From: Blastomyces gilchristii SLH14081
Taxonomy: Eukaryota > Ascomycota > Eurotiomycetes > Onygenales > Ajellomycetaceae
Assembly (NCBI RefSeq): GCF_000003855.2
Contig: NW_003101619.1
Coordinates: forward strand, 1 to 32,650
Reading direction: 5' to 3'
Length of the DNA stretch: 32,650 nt
A program made the position numbers and the translations under genes. Under the pieces are notes generated by a model. The model was not told where the DNA came from. It worked only from the letters and a program-made list of their open reading frames with translations, and did not search any database. Of this stretch, positions 1 to 11,138 are shown one piece after another (the stretch's first letter is position 1; each line of letters starts with the position of its first letter).

Positions 1-53
1 TTCTTTTTTTTTTTTTTATTCTCTGCCTCTACCCCGAAAAAAACAATTCTTCT

Positions 54-340
54 TTGATAAAAGGACCACGACCGCCTCTACCGCCCCGCAATCCCTCTCT
101 ACCACTTTCACTCTCTACTTCTACCCTCTTACCACCTCTTTCATCTATCTCTTCCTATCATCATCACCGCCTCTACCGCCCCGCAACCTCCTCTATCACT
201 TTCACCCTCTATCTCTACTTACTGTTATCATCTCTTTCACCTCTTTCACTCTCTATTCTCTCTATTATCATCATCATCTCTACTTCTTCTACTACTCTCT
301 TTCACTCTGTATCATCTCTATCATCATTATCAGATTAATC
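54..340 (+). repeat. Pyrimidine-rich minisatellite (left arm)
   Basis: The plus strand is almost pure C/T built from short units such as CTCTACTTCTAC and CTCTATCACTTTCAC. A GC-rich kernel, CCGCCTCTACCGCCCCGCAA, occurs at 72 and again at 167, giving a higher-order period near 95 bp. The open frame across it is low-complexity Ser/Leu/Pro and I do not regard it as a gene. The same units occur in reverse orientation at 480-842 and 3168-3405, so the locus is a large imperfect inverted repeat. Bases 1-53 upstream are a T-tract and unassigned sequence. Confidence 0.85.
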
Positions 341-479
341 AGAGCTGTAAAGACTGCAGAGTCAGCTATTCAATTTCATTCATGATTTCAAAGAGATATA
401 TATAACATCACATGAGATTTTATTACAGAGTATTTAGCAGTATATACTATAAACACAGAGATCAAAATATAGTAGAAAT

Positions 480-842
480 AGTAAGAGAGAAGTAGAGATA
501 GTGAAAGTGATAGAAGAGACTGTAGAGTAGTAGAGATAATAATAATAATAGAGAGACTAGAGAGTGAAAAAGATGATAGAGAGAGGTGATAGAGATGGTA
601 GAAGTAAGAGAAGTGATAGAGATGATAAGAAAGAAGTAGAATGATAAGATGAGAGTAGAGATAGAGAGTGAAAGTGATAGAGAGTTCTGTGAGACAGTAG
701 AGGTGATAGAGATAGTAAGGGGTGATAAGAGGTGGTAAGAGGTGGTAAGAGAGAGTCGGAGAGGAAGAGGTGTAGAAGTGGTAGAGGTGGTAGAGATGGT
801 AAGAGAGTGAGTGATAAGATGAGAGTAGAGTAGAGATATGTA
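480..842 (-). repeat. Purine-rich minisatellite (right arm, part 1)
   Basis: Plus strand is nearly all A/G with units like GTGATAGAGATGGTAGAGGTGGTAAGAG, the reverse complement of the units at 54-340. The long minus-strand frame here is a by-product of having almost no adenine on that strand, not a gene. The tract is cut at 842 by the TA-flanked transposon and continues at 3168. The 341-479 spacer between the arms is ordinary AT-rich sequence. Confidence 0.85.
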
Positions 843-884
843 ACGTAATCAACCACCTAATGCTCATTTCCACCTAACGCTCGC
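843..884 (+). repeat. Left terminal inverted repeat of pogo-like element
   Basis: Begins ACGTAATCAACCACCTAA and holds two copies of a CACCTAAYGCTC motif in tandem, a common arrangement of transposase-binding sites in pogo-type ends. Four of the five mismatches to the right end are C/T or A/G differences. Confidence 0.85.
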
Positions 885-1239
885 TATTTCGCTACTTCTA
901 TGATGGAATCAACTCAATGATATCTCAACTATGTAATTAGATTTTAAGATAAAATATTATATGATGAATATATATATATAGAATTACATATAAAAATATA
1001 TAGCTAATCTTGTAGATGCTTATTTGACTTAATAACTCACTCAGAATGTGAAATCTTAAGTGAAGACAGATTCAGTGAGTAAGTAGTTATTAAATCAGTA
1101 AAGATTGTAATATTATCAGATTTCTTCAGCAGTGAATCTGTGAGCATTCTGACAGAGCTCTGAAAACATAATTTAGTCACTCTTTATGAAATTGAGAATC
1201 TACTTTTCTGATTAGACAGGTGATTTTTAAATACTTTAA

Positions 1240-3083
1240 TCTTATTCTTATTCAACTGTAATTATAACTGTGCTACAGCTTATTCTTTCTTCTCTTTTTA
1301 CTCTTAAGTCTTTCTTACATTTTTAAGCTTTTTTTCAATCTGTCATTGAGCAGCTCTAGTAGTCTTATTTATCTTTCTTTACTTCTTTACTGTCTGATAG
1401 ACAGTATTTTATTGTATTTACTGCTTTATAATATCTATCTTCTTTTACTTCTTAAGAATAGTGTGTTATAACTTGACATTCTTCTTACAAGTCTGCTTAT
1501 TCTTTTTAATGACTTTATTCACTGTTTTTTACTTGTGAACATACTGTATCATTGCTGATAAAAAGAGCTGTATTAATAATGAATTTAAAGAATCTAGTAA
1601 TTTCATAACTCTGTTATACTTATAACATCTTCTTTCTTAATTAAAAGCTTACTACAGCTGTTTATTCTCTATTAAAAGAATCTCTTTATCAAGAGTAAGA
1701 TTTTTACTCATGTGAATCAGCTAATTGAGAGTACTAGATATTTAACACTGTCACTGTTTAACTTGTTTAATCATTTTTCATATATTAATAATAGAAGTAA
1801 ATGTTCTTAATCTACATGATATGTCTGAGAGAGTGCGAGGTCTTGTAAGCTTTTTAAGAACTCATTTCAAATTAAATGAATATAGATCAGCAGCAGCAAA
1901 TGCAGATATAATATTTAAAGATATAAGTATCTCATTTCATACAGAATGAAATAGCTGTTAAAAAGATCTCTTTGTAGTGTATATGAATTTTATTTCAGTT
2001 CTCATTCATTCATTCAGTTGCTTGAAATATGATTTGCTCAATGATTTAAATATTTCAATATCTAGCAGCTGTAATCAGTGTGTAAAGTGAGAAGATAGAA
2101 TAGTAAGTAGAATTCAATTTCAATCTGTATAATTAATGAATATTATATTAATATGAGAGGAATAATCATCTAATATAAGAAGTCTGTATCTATGTCTGAC
2201 TTTCTTTTTTATAAGAGATTCAAAGATCTTCTTTAATTATATTAATTCATATTCATTATTACTTTATTTATTTTCTGAAATAGTAAGGTAAATCTGATTC
2301 TTTTCACTATTAAAATCTTTAGATCAGCTATCTTATATATCTCTTGATTTTTCTTAATATATAAGAGCAGATGAGAGAGCAGTTTTATCAGTATAAATTA
2401 TAGTAAGTAGAGTTATAAATTCTCTACTATTATTCTGATGGACATTTATCACATATTCAGATTTAAAAGAGATAATTGATATAATATATTTAACAGTGTG
2501 AATAAGTTCTAATAGAAATTCTTTTTTATCAAACTTATAAATATTATCAGATTTAATATTATATTATATAATCTTTATCTACAGCTGTCAGATTAAGTGA
2601 GATTAAATTAGTAAAATAATTATGATAAAGATAAAAAGATAATAAAAGCAGAAGATTAAATACAAGATTAAAGTAATACTTGAAATATGTTGAATTATCA
2701 GCATTCTTTCATTTTTAATTGATATTTTACAGACAAACTGACTTGATTATATTCTTATAATATTGACAGAATCATGACACTCAGTTGACTCTCACAGATG
2801 ATTTTAGAATCTCAATATTAAGATTATAAAGAATTTGAGATATACAAGAACAACTGTGATCTATCAATTAATTAATATGAAAAAGAAGTCATTCTTCTTG
2901 TAAATTTAAAAGATTTTGACAGTGAATAGAGATTGCTTTCTTTCTTAATGTTTGAAGATTATTATAGTGCTGTGACAATGTATGATAGATGATTGCATAT
3001 TTTTTTACAGTTATAGTGTAATTAGAAGTCACTTGCATGTTCAAATCATCAATTGCTGCTTGTATAGCTGATTCATGATCCAT
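1240..3083 (-). pseudogene. Decayed Fot1/pogo transposase
   Basis: The first 64 codons (3083 down to 2892) are still open and resemble the N-terminal helix-turn-helix of Fot1/pogo transposases: AIxDL, then NYTITVKKY, then TLSQHYNN, which fits the family pattern NYTxTAKKYGxxxSTLSRRxxG, ending NLQEE. Immediately downstream in the same frame, with stops, comes a stretch matching the CENP-B-type second DNA-binding region (VNxVSxFCxxYKN for the family GxxWVxRFxxRH). The DDE core is only faintly readable. Near 1240-1500 the minus strand is rich in Lys/Gln, like the basic C-terminus of the family. The start at 3083 gives the expected N-terminus close to the right TIR. Stops are mostly TGA and TAA. 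The family is fairly sure; the 3' limit is approximate. Confidence 0.65.
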
Positions 3084-3123
3084 GTTGTGAGTGTTTGAAC
3101 ATGGAGATTGAGGTAAGATTTGT

Positions 3124-3165
3124 GCGAGCGTTAGGTGTAAACAAGCGTTAGGTAGTTGATTACGT
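3124..3165 (-). repeat. Right terminal inverted repeat of pogo-like element
   Basis: Reverse complement begins ACGTAATCAACTACCTAACG and matches 843-884. It is followed by TA (3166-3167) and then by the resumed purine-rich minisatellite. Confidence 0.85.
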
Positions 3166-3167
3166 TA

Positions 3168-3405
3168 GTGAAAGTGATAGAAGAGGCTGTGAGACGGTAG
3201 AGTAGAGGCAGTGATAGTGATAGAGATAATAGAGATGATAAAGATGATAGAGGTAATAGAGATAGTAGAGATGGTAAGAGTGAGTGATAAGATGAGAGTA
3301 GAGATATGAAGTGAAAGTGATAGAGAGTGCTGCGGCCCTGCGGGGCGGTAGACGCGGTGGTGATGATAGAGAGTAGATAGAGTTGTAGAGTAGAAGCAAT
3401 TGACA
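3168..3405 (-). repeat. Purine-rich minisatellite (right arm, part 2)
   Basis: Continuation of the purine-rich tract after the transposon. It contains the GC kernel again in reverse complement (GCGGGGCGGTAGACGCGG near 3336-3355), matching the kernels at 72 and 167. It shares units such as GAAAGTGATAGA with 480-842. Confidence 0.85.
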
Positions 3406-3703
3406 GGCGTTATAACATATTCATGAATTTTTGATGAGATGCATGTGATGTCACGTTACAGCGTTTTTTGCACGGAAAAGTTGGTTTTTCTTTAATATAT
3501 AGAGACATAGAATTATTATTATTATTTAGAGAAGATATAAATTGTATTAATAATATTTCAAATTCATGATATTTAAATTATTAGTTAATGTATTCAAAAT
3601 TAATAGTATTATTATTAAAAAGTATTATTAAAAAATATTATTGAAAAAACATTATCTTCTATAGAGTAAATATAAAAGTTATTTAAGTAATTACTTTTAT
3701 CTT
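3406..3703. other. AT-rich flank without recognisable gene
   Basis: Includes a small GC-bearing patch (GTGATGTCACGTTAC at 3449-3463 and GCGTTTTTTGCACGG just after) followed by ATT-rich sequence. No coding frame or repeat partner was recognised. It is the left flank of the Copia element. Confidence 0.5.
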
Positions 3704-3708
3704 ATTTT

Positions 3709-3855
3709 TATCAGATTCTCTTTCTACAGATTGATCACTTCTGTCTAAATGAGATGTTCACTGATTGCTTAATAAACACCTGCTATATATAAAAAGTCAT
3801 ATAATAGCTAGATCTTGATACTATAACAAACTACTCTAATATATTATCTTTATCA
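3709..3855 (+). repeat. Copia 5' LTR
   Basis: 147 bp, homologous to 19529-19675. Shared blocks include GAGATGTTCA, CATATATAAAAAG (probable TATA region) and AATAGCTAGATCTTGATA. The expected TG start has decayed to TA at 3709-3710; the end is TATCA. Confidence 0.8.
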
Positions 3856-5605
3856 AATTATGTTTCTTTTATGTATAAGAATTCACTCTATTTTACTATA
3901 TTCTTTCACTACATGCTATCATTGCATATACAAGCTATTATTCAGCTTTGAATCATCTTATTCTATAGTTCTGTAATAACTTCACTCTGTTAATTATTTA
4001 GCTCTATTAATCTTTCATTCAACTACTAACTCTGTAAACTTTTACAGTGAGTACTTTACTTAAATCACTCTCATTGATCTATTATTTAACATCTAACATG
4101 CATTCTCATGTAGACTGGCCGCCGGGACCATGAATTTCACATTTGGTCCCATTTGGTCTGGTCCCATACATTTCTTGGCGTGAATCCCGCTGGGACTGGC
4201 TATCAAAAAAACATGTAAAGTGACTATATATCAGATCTTAAAATGAAATCATAACTTGAAAAAAATGAGAAAGTGGTCTCATTTGGTTTCATTTAGTCCC
4301 ATTCTTGGCATAAAGTTACTATTTTTAGACATTTTAAGGTTTTTTTTAGACTATTTTTAATTTTTTAAAAAGTAATGCTTTTTGGTAATGCTTAAATGAG
4401 ATTTAAAGTCATTTAAAGCAATAAAAATAATTTAAATTGAGAAGTGGAAATCATGGTCCCATTTGGAAAATGTGATAAGAGTAGACAGTAAGTCTCACTG
4501 GGACAGTATGGGACTACTATCTAATGTTAAAACCGTGTAATGGGATCAGTCGAATTGGTAATGGGACTATCAAAAAATCTGGTCCTGGTCTCAGACACGG
4601 TCACACAGTCAGTCTATTCTCATGAATAAAAACGTAGATAGTGAATATATCTCTATAAGTAGCTTCACTGTTAAAGATAACATTGTCTCACTTAAATCTG
4701 TACTAATGACAAGAAGTAAAAGATATCTGATACAGTTAATATATATATATAATATTTCTGAATAAGAGTTACTTGAGCTGTATTTACTGTTTCAGACAGC
4801 TCAGAAGAGTCAAACTAAAATAAATATAGATTATAATATAAGAGAGAAAGAAGATCTCTTCTTAACAGAACACTCTACACTCACTTAAGATAGTCTCACT
4901 GATGAGACTACTGAAATAACAGTATACTTCACTTATTTACAAGAGACAGAGTTCTCTGAAGCAGATGCAGTAAAAATAACTTATAAGTAATAACTATAAA
5001 TGCAGAGAATAAATCTCAATCTGATTACAAACTCAGTCACTGAAACAGATAAGTTCTACAACTTCAAGAATGATTACAGTTATATTGAAATCAAAATTAT
5101 TACAAAGTTCTCAGAGCTGAAAGACTACATTGTCTGATACTGTGAAATTGAATCAAAAGCAATTTTAATTGACATGTCTTACATTCTTGCAGATGAAGAG
5201 CTTTTCTCTAATTCTTAACTAATAGATGAAGATTTGAAGATCTGACACTATAAAGAAAATAGATTATAAGAGTGTATATAAAGCTCAATAAAAACAGAGC
5301 TGTAAACACTTATTCAATTAAAACTGAATCAACTTAATGAATATGATGGTACTAAGATGAGATGCTCAGCGACACTTTGACAAGCAATGAAATTGAAATA
5401 TCAAATGCACTGAGCAGATCTTCAATTTAAATTACACAATAAAGTTATTAGTACTTATTACTATAATAATTGCTGATTATAATAATGATATTACACTATA
5501 TACAAAGCACTGATAGATAATAATAAATGAAATTAATACTCTTGACTGATTGATATTCAAAGACTTTCTCACTCAATCATTTATTCATGATCTGAAGACT
5601 CATGT
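3856..5605 (+). pseudogene. Copia leader and gag remnant
   Basis: Lies between the Copia 5' LTR and the Gypsy-A 5' LTR and is interrupted by the MITE at 4111-4616. No open frame survives. Around 5330-5600 the plus strand reads, with stops, as a helical gag-like segment ending NEINTLD then FKDFLTQSFIHDLKTH, similar in shape to the Trp-x-x-Phe region near the end of capsid domains. I assign it to Copia gag by position rather than by a diagnostic motif. Confidence 0.4.
4111..4616 (+). mobile_element. hAT-type MITE, copy 1
   Basis: A 506-bp non-autonomous element with ends TAGACTGGCCG and, in reverse complement, TAGACTGACTG (the second copy keeps TAGACTGACCG). It is flanked by an 8-bp duplication TTCTCATG (4103-4110 and 4617-4624), typical of hAT transposons. 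The left subterminal zone repeats TTTGGTCCC and TGGTCCCAT motifs, as expected for hAT transposase-binding sites. No ORF. This copy keeps many GG/CC steps and is the less mutated of the two. Confidence 0.8.
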
Positions 5606-5851
5606 TGTAAGAAATCCCGCTTCTCGCGGATTCTTTACCTATATTTCTATCTCTTATATAATCAATAGAGTTAGCAGCTCTTGACTACATACAACTATAT
5701 AGACTGAAGTTGATGACTACTATTCATAACTCAGCTTGAATACTATTATATATTTAATCTCTATATTTTATCTTTCTACTACAAATACTTCTAGTAGCTG
5801 TCAGTATATATCACATCAAGTTGTAAACACTCAAATAATCATCTATCAGTA
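5606..5851 (+). repeat. Gypsy-A 5' LTR
   Basis: 246 bp, starting TGTAAGAAATCCCGC and ending CAGTA (ancestral CAGCA). It aligns end to end with the reverse complement of 31411-31655, sharing TATATAATCAATAGAGTTAG and CAACTATATAGACTGAAG. The first 35 bp retain a CCCGC...CGCGG patch while the rest is AT-rich. Confidence 0.8.
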
Positions 5852-6990
5852 ATTATTCTTATATTTCAATCTCTGTCAGTCAGTAACAATCTGTTATAAC
5901 TGAAAGAACTAGAAACTTATATACTTTAATCTCTGTGAACTCTACTGCAGCCACTCAGAAGCAGCTATCTAAATTATAAATAATCTCTGTGAAAGAAGTC
6001 TTAGAGAACAGATTAACTACTTACAGAATATTATTCTCTATATCTGTGATAGAAACACTCTTTAAACTCATAAATAAATTAATCTTAGTAAAGAACATTT
6101 CTAAGCATCTCTTACAGAATTAAGCTAATTTTCTATAAGAAATACTTACTATCTGTAAACACTCTTAAATCAAGTTTCTAGACATAATCTTCAGAGTTAC
6201 TTATAAATTGAAAAGAAACTTTCTTAAGTTATAATTACTTAAGATTATCTACTGAATTATAATCTATAAAAGCTTTTACAAGTTTGTCTTTGAAATTGAC
6301 TCATAAGCTTAGCTGTGTGATGTGAAAGATAAAGAAGCTATTATTTATATGATAACAGATCTCTACTACACTGAAGTCAAGAATTAACTAAATTATTCAG
6401 AGAATAACTATAAGAGATTTCACTGATAAGTTTTTAAGATTTACTTAAAGAATAAGTTGAGAGACTCTACAAGCTGAACAGAGAATATCTGAGTCATAAT
6501 TATTAATATTAGAAAAAGAGATAAGAAATCTGATAAAAACTACTTATAGTGTTTTATAAAATTGTGATATAAATTGAGATCTGTGAAAACAGAGCTCTGA
6601 AATAAGATCTAAATAATAATATTTATAAAGAGACTGAATAAAGATATATAGAATAAGCTTATTAAGTAAGACTCTAAGTTCTTAGCTCTGAAGAAACTGA
6701 TAACTCTTAGTCACTGCTTACAGATCACTGAGAAAATTACTTATCTATAGAGAGCAGATTATTAACTTACTTTATAAGAGTTAGAATAACAGAGAACAGA
6801 TTTATCAGAGAAAAATAATAAAGTACAGAGAGATTTATATCTGATCACTAAGAAGAGAGAGAGACCTTCATAAGCTTCTATAAATAAGATGTATAATAGA
6901 GAGATTAAGAAAAACAGTCTTTACTTTATCTATATTAAATCAGACTATCACTCTATAAACTGTTTTAATAAACTGAAATAGAAATTTGAG
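5852..6990 (+). pseudogene. Gypsy-A gag remnant
   Basis: Follows the 5' LTR directly. The recognisable mark is a decayed CCHC zinc knuckle at 6922-6963, reading YFIYIKSDYHSINC. It fits C-x2-C-x4-H-x4-C if three TAY tyrosines replace ancestral Cys, Cys and His, while the last Cys survives. These are C-to-T or G-to-A type changes. Upstream is Lys/Asn-rich sequence with many stops. Protease would follow near 7000-7900 but I could not recognise its active site; MITE copy 2 interrupts that zone. Confidence 0.55.
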
Positions 6991-7357
6991 AAGTTACAGA
7001 CAGAGTCAGTAACTGTCTGCTTAAGAGTTTTAAAACTAATATCTGAATCTGTTACTCTTTTAATAAAAATACATACTTATAAGAAGAGACTGCACCGCAG
7101 TACTACTATCTTATAAGTATACAAAGTATTAATAAACTCAAAATCTCAGATCACTGTAGTGTTTTGAAAGCTTGTAAAGTAAATAAACTGAATGATGAAA
7201 AATGTGAATCTACTCTTATAATAAGCAGAGTGTGAAAACCCAGATCTGAGAGTTAAAAGACTTATAAAAGTTATCTTTGCAGTATCAGATCTCTCTGAAA
7301 TCTGAAGAAGATTTCTAGAAACTGTGATTATTACAGATATCACATATGACATGTACT

Positions 7358-7863
7358 TAGACTAGCTGCTGAGATCATGAATTTCATGTTTGATTTCATT
7401 TGATCTGATCTTATACATTTCTTGGCATGAATCCCGCTGAGACTAATCATTAAAAAAACATGCAAAGTGACTATATATCAGATCTCAAAGTAAGACCATA
7501 ACTTAGAAAAAATAAGAAAGTGATCTCATTTGATCTCATTTAGTTTCATTCATAGTATACAGTTACTATTTTTAGACATTGTAAGGTTTTTTTTAGACTA
7601 TTTTTAATTTTTTAAAAAGTAACACTTTTTAGTAACACTTAAATGAGATTTAAAGTCATTTAAAGCAATAAAAATAATTTAAATTGAGAAGTGAAAATCA
7701 TGATCTCATTTAAAAAATGTGATAAGAGTAGATAGTAAGTCTCACTGAGACAGTATGAAAGTACTATCTAATGATAAAACTGTGTAATGAGATCAGTTGA
7801 ATTGATAATAAGAGCATTAATTATTCTGATCCTGGTTTCAGACACGGTTACACGGTCAGTCTA
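7358..7863 (+). mobile_element. hAT-type MITE, copy 2
   Basis: Exactly 506 bp, collinear with 4111-4616, flanked by its own 8-bp duplication CATGTACT (7350-7357 and 7864-7871). Because the duplication differs from that of copy 1, the two are independent insertions and not LTRs. Many GG and CC steps of copy 1 are GA or TC here (for example TTTGGTCCC becomes TTTGATTTC), so this copy is more mutated. Confidence 0.85.
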
Positions 7864-8199
7864 CATGTACTTGAGACTTGTATAACTTCAAAGATATAAT
7901 TTATACATAGCTGTTTACAAGTCAGGTTTATACTTCTGATCAGTATTGACAGACTTACTCACAGAGATGGAATCAGTTAATATTATAGAGTTAATTAGAC
8001 AAGATAAGCTTATCTATATAATAACTTTATAAATATTTGACAACTTCATCATTATAAGAACTAAACTTCAGATATTAGAGAAATACTAAGATCTCACAGA
8101 GATGTTTAGTTCAACTAAAACAGATGAGCTTTTATCTCTCTGTAAGAAGAATCTAAAAATAGATTTAATCAAAGATTAGAAACTCTTCTGAGAATCAAT

Positions 8200-9994
8200 C
8201 TATAAGCTCTTATGTCATCAGACAGAAGCTCTGCAGACTTATATAAAGAAGAATCTGCAGAATTACTTCATTTAACTCTTATAGATCTTCATAGAAGTCT
8301 CTGTAATATTTATAAAGAAGAAGAATAAAGATCTCAGATTGTATATAAACTATTACAATCTGAACTTAAAGACTATAAAGAGTCACTATCTTTTATCTCT
8401 GATTGAGAATGTGATCAACTGTCTTGTGAGAGCTGTTATATTCATATAACTAAATATAATTAATATATATACACAGATGTGAATATGATCTGAGAATAAA
8501 TAAAATTCTGTCTTTAGAACTATACTGAAATTGTTTCAATATCTTGTAATGTCTTTTAAGTTGACTAATATCTCTGTGATATTTCAGTCTTTTATTAATA
8601 AAATACTTCATATATATCTAAATGCCTTAATAGTAATATATCTAAATAATGTGATAATGTACTCTATGAAGAGAAAAGAACATACTGAGTATATATAAAC
8701 TGTGTTAAAGATCTTGAATCAGGCAGAACTGTATATTAAGTTTATAAAGTGTAACTTCAGTACTCACTGAATTAATTTTCTAGAATATATAATTATCACA
8801 GATTATATGCAGATAAAATCTTCATAGTTTGAGACAATTCTATCATAATCAAAGTTAATTAATATTCATAAGATTCAGATCATTCTGAGTTTTCTGAATT
8901 TCTATAGATAGTTTATTTTTATATTTATAAGAATTTTCTTAACTCTTATAGATATGCTGAAGAGTGAAAATAAGAACAAGTTATCTTATAAATAAAGAAT
9001 AAAAAGATTGTTAAGAAAAGAGAACTGTGAGAACTTTCTTATCTCAGAAGCTTATAAGATCTTTATAAGATTAAAATAGATATTCACAGATATAGTAATA
9101 CTGTTTCACTTTAATCTCTTACTTTTATTCAGATTAAAGTCAGATATCTTCTTCTTTATAATTTCAGAAATAGTGTTATAACTATAGTTAAATGATAACT
9201 GAGTTTCAATAGTCTTTTTCTTACAGAAGATATAATCTACAGAGATTAATTATAGCATCTATGATCAGACGCTTCTTATAGCAGTAATTACTATTAGAAC
9301 TGATTATAACAGCTGATAATAGTTTACTTCATTTATGAAACTCTCATAGTAGCAGATGTACTGAGCTCAGAAACTAAGTAAGTTCTGATTTAAGATAGAG
9401 TATACTAAGAAAACTAAGAACTTAGTAAATAAACTCTCTTATAGATCTGACGATTTTAAGAAGATCAGAACAATGAACACAGAGAAGTTAAAGAAGATAG
9501 AACAGCTTTATAAGATACTCAGACTGAGTGTTGTAAACAGATTAACTGAAGAGTGTCTCAATTCTCTATAAGAAAAGAGAGAAGAGAGAGAGAAGAAGTC
9601 TGTATAACTTCTCTCTATAACACTCAGAGTTAACACTATGAGAATCTTTATGAGAATTCTTAGAGGGAGTATCTATAATCTAAAGAATTTACAGACTTTG
9701 AGAAGCACTGTAGAAGATCTAATATAAGAGAAAATAGTGTATAAGTCTTTATAAGATCTTCTGTTCAGATTGTCAGAACTGTAACTGAAGAATAAATATA
9801 CTCAGTATATTTAAAAACTGCTCACAGCAGAGATTAATTCTGCAGAAATAAAGAGTTAAAGGGACCTAAATAATCTCTTATAAAGAGAGAGTTAAATTTA
9901 TATACCTATAAATGAGTTTCTATATATAGATCTTATTAGAAGATATTATAACTCTTCTCTAATAAGATATTTTATAGATACTAGAACTTATATC
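8200..9994 (+). pseudogene. Gypsy-A pol remnant: RT, RNase H, start of integrase
   Basis: Read through stops, the frame gives Ty3/Gypsy reverse transcriptase in order: VIFIKKKNKDLRLYINY, then FQYLVMSFKLTNISVIFQSF, then the catalytic box at 8639-8650 as YLNN (YLDD with both Asp changed to Asn), then LNFYR. RNase H follows with INYSIYDQ and LLIAVI, then a tether like IEYTKKTKNLVNKLSYR near 9390-9450. At about 9900-9994 the frame reads INEFLYIDLIRRYYNSS, resembling the start of the integrase HHCC finger, and ends at the LINE junction. Order and spacing fit Gypsy pol; loss of both catalytic Asp shows it is dead. Confidence 0.75.
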
Positions 9995-11138
9995 ATTATT
10001 ATTATTATTCTTCAATTATAGATGTATGCAGTCAGAGACTATGATATCTATCTCAGAGCTTTTAGTTCTCAGGGTTTTTCTAATATTTATAGACTTAACT
10101 ATTATACATTTATCAATTTCAGATATGCAAAATCTGAAAATTTCAGCTTAGAATATAGAAACTCTTTATAAATTGAAGTATTTTAACACCTTCTGATACT
10201 TTGAAATCATTTGAAAATATCATGACAAAAGAAAAGAGAATAAAGTCTTAAAAATAGACATATTAAATAAGTAGATAGAAAAGAATAGAAAAGAAAAAGT
10301 AAAGAGAGACTATAATAAAATAACATTATTAAAAGATAGTGAATAGCTGTTTTATCAGACTATATCTGATTAATTTTCATCTCTTCATATTCAGATATTT
10401 CTGAATTCAGTTATTTTCTTATAGCTGCTTGACTTCTTGATAGAAAGTCTATTAAGTATTTAATTTCTGTCTCAGTTGAGAATAAGAATCTCATATTTAA
10501 TTGATTTGAAGTATACTTCTCCTTCAATCTGACTCTGAGACTATTGTATAATACACAGTGTATTATAATATACTCAGAATTTTCATTTACAATGCAGAAT
10601 GAGCATTCTATTGAATCAAATCTATCATCAAATCTTTGTATATAAGATTTAAAACAGTCATGTCCTAGTTTCAGCTGATTTATAGATGAGAATACTTTCT
10701 TTTTACATTTAATTTAATGAGATTTTCACTTGAGTTTTATTTGAAATCTTTAATAATGTATACTCTTCTTTTATTTCTGTCAGCTTTCATTTCATTTATC
10801 TAAACAAGATTCTTTTATCTTTCTATTTATAAAAGATCAGAATACTGTTTTTTAAAAAGATCTGCTTAATTCTGAACTCTTGTTTACAGCTAAATCAGTC
10901 AATTCATTATTATTAATATTTATATAAATATAAACTCAGTGCAGATGAATTATGAGTTTTGATATTCTTTTCTTTTGAATTTTTAAAATAGAATTTAAAA
11001 TCAGTTCAAGATTCATTTGATTATTATGAATCTGACCATTTCTAAGTCTTTTTAAAGTAGCTTGACTATCAGAGAATATTTATATCTCTTTCAAACTATT
11101 TGCTCTTTTATAAGATTTTATTTCAATGAGTTTGAAAG
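9995..11138 (-). mobile_element. Minus-strand Tad1-like LINE, 3' half
   Basis: The left end is the (ATT)n complement of an (AAT)n tail (9995 onward), followed by sequence closely matching the reverse complement of 23390-24545 in the plus-strand LINE, including the motif TTCAATTATAGATGTATGCA. The piece holds the end of RNase H and the C-terminal zinc-knuckle region of ORF2, decayed. It breaks at 11138 where Gypsy-B1 is inserted; GAAAG (11134-11138) is that insertion's target duplication. Confidence 0.8.

Larger units (their letters stand above)
843..3165 (-). mobile_element. Fot1/pogo-like DNA transposon, degenerate
   Basis: A 2323-bp element bounded by 42-bp terminal inverted repeats (843-884 and 3124-3165, 37 of 42 matching by eye) and flanked by a TA duplication (841-842 and 3166-3167), the signature of the Tc1/mariner/pogo superfamily. 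The length is usual for fungal Fot1 elements, and the transposase reads on the minus strand. Insertion into the purine minisatellite is clear because the same repeat continues on both sides. The body is heavily AT-shifted and the transposase has many stops, so it is inactive. Confidence 0.8.
5606..9994 (+). mobile_element. Gypsy-A: truncated Ty3/Gypsy element
   Basis: Begins with an LTR at 5606 (homologous to the minus-strand LTR at 31411-31655), then gag with a decayed zinc knuckle, then RT and RNase H, and stops at 9994 in the zinc-finger start of integrase. No 3' LTR is present. It contains MITE copy 2. It sits in the Copia element: its left flank is Copia internal sequence. All frames have multiple stops. 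Confidence 0.75.

Noticed and set aside
54..873. Long open frames in the minisatellite (plus strand 54-338; minus strand 388-873 and 557-856)
   Set aside because: They are low-complexity Ser/Leu/Tyr/His products of CT-only repeats, where stop codons rarely occur; no start context, domain or conservation supports them.
4111..7863. The two 506-bp direct repeats as LTRs of one retrotransposon
   Set aside because: Each has its own distinct 8-bp duplication and TAGACTG inverted ends, and a separate LTR (5606) lies between them.
9995..10015. ATT microsatellite at 9995 and AAT microsatellite at 24520-24545
   Set aside because: These are the 3' tails of the two LINE copies rather than independent microsatellites.
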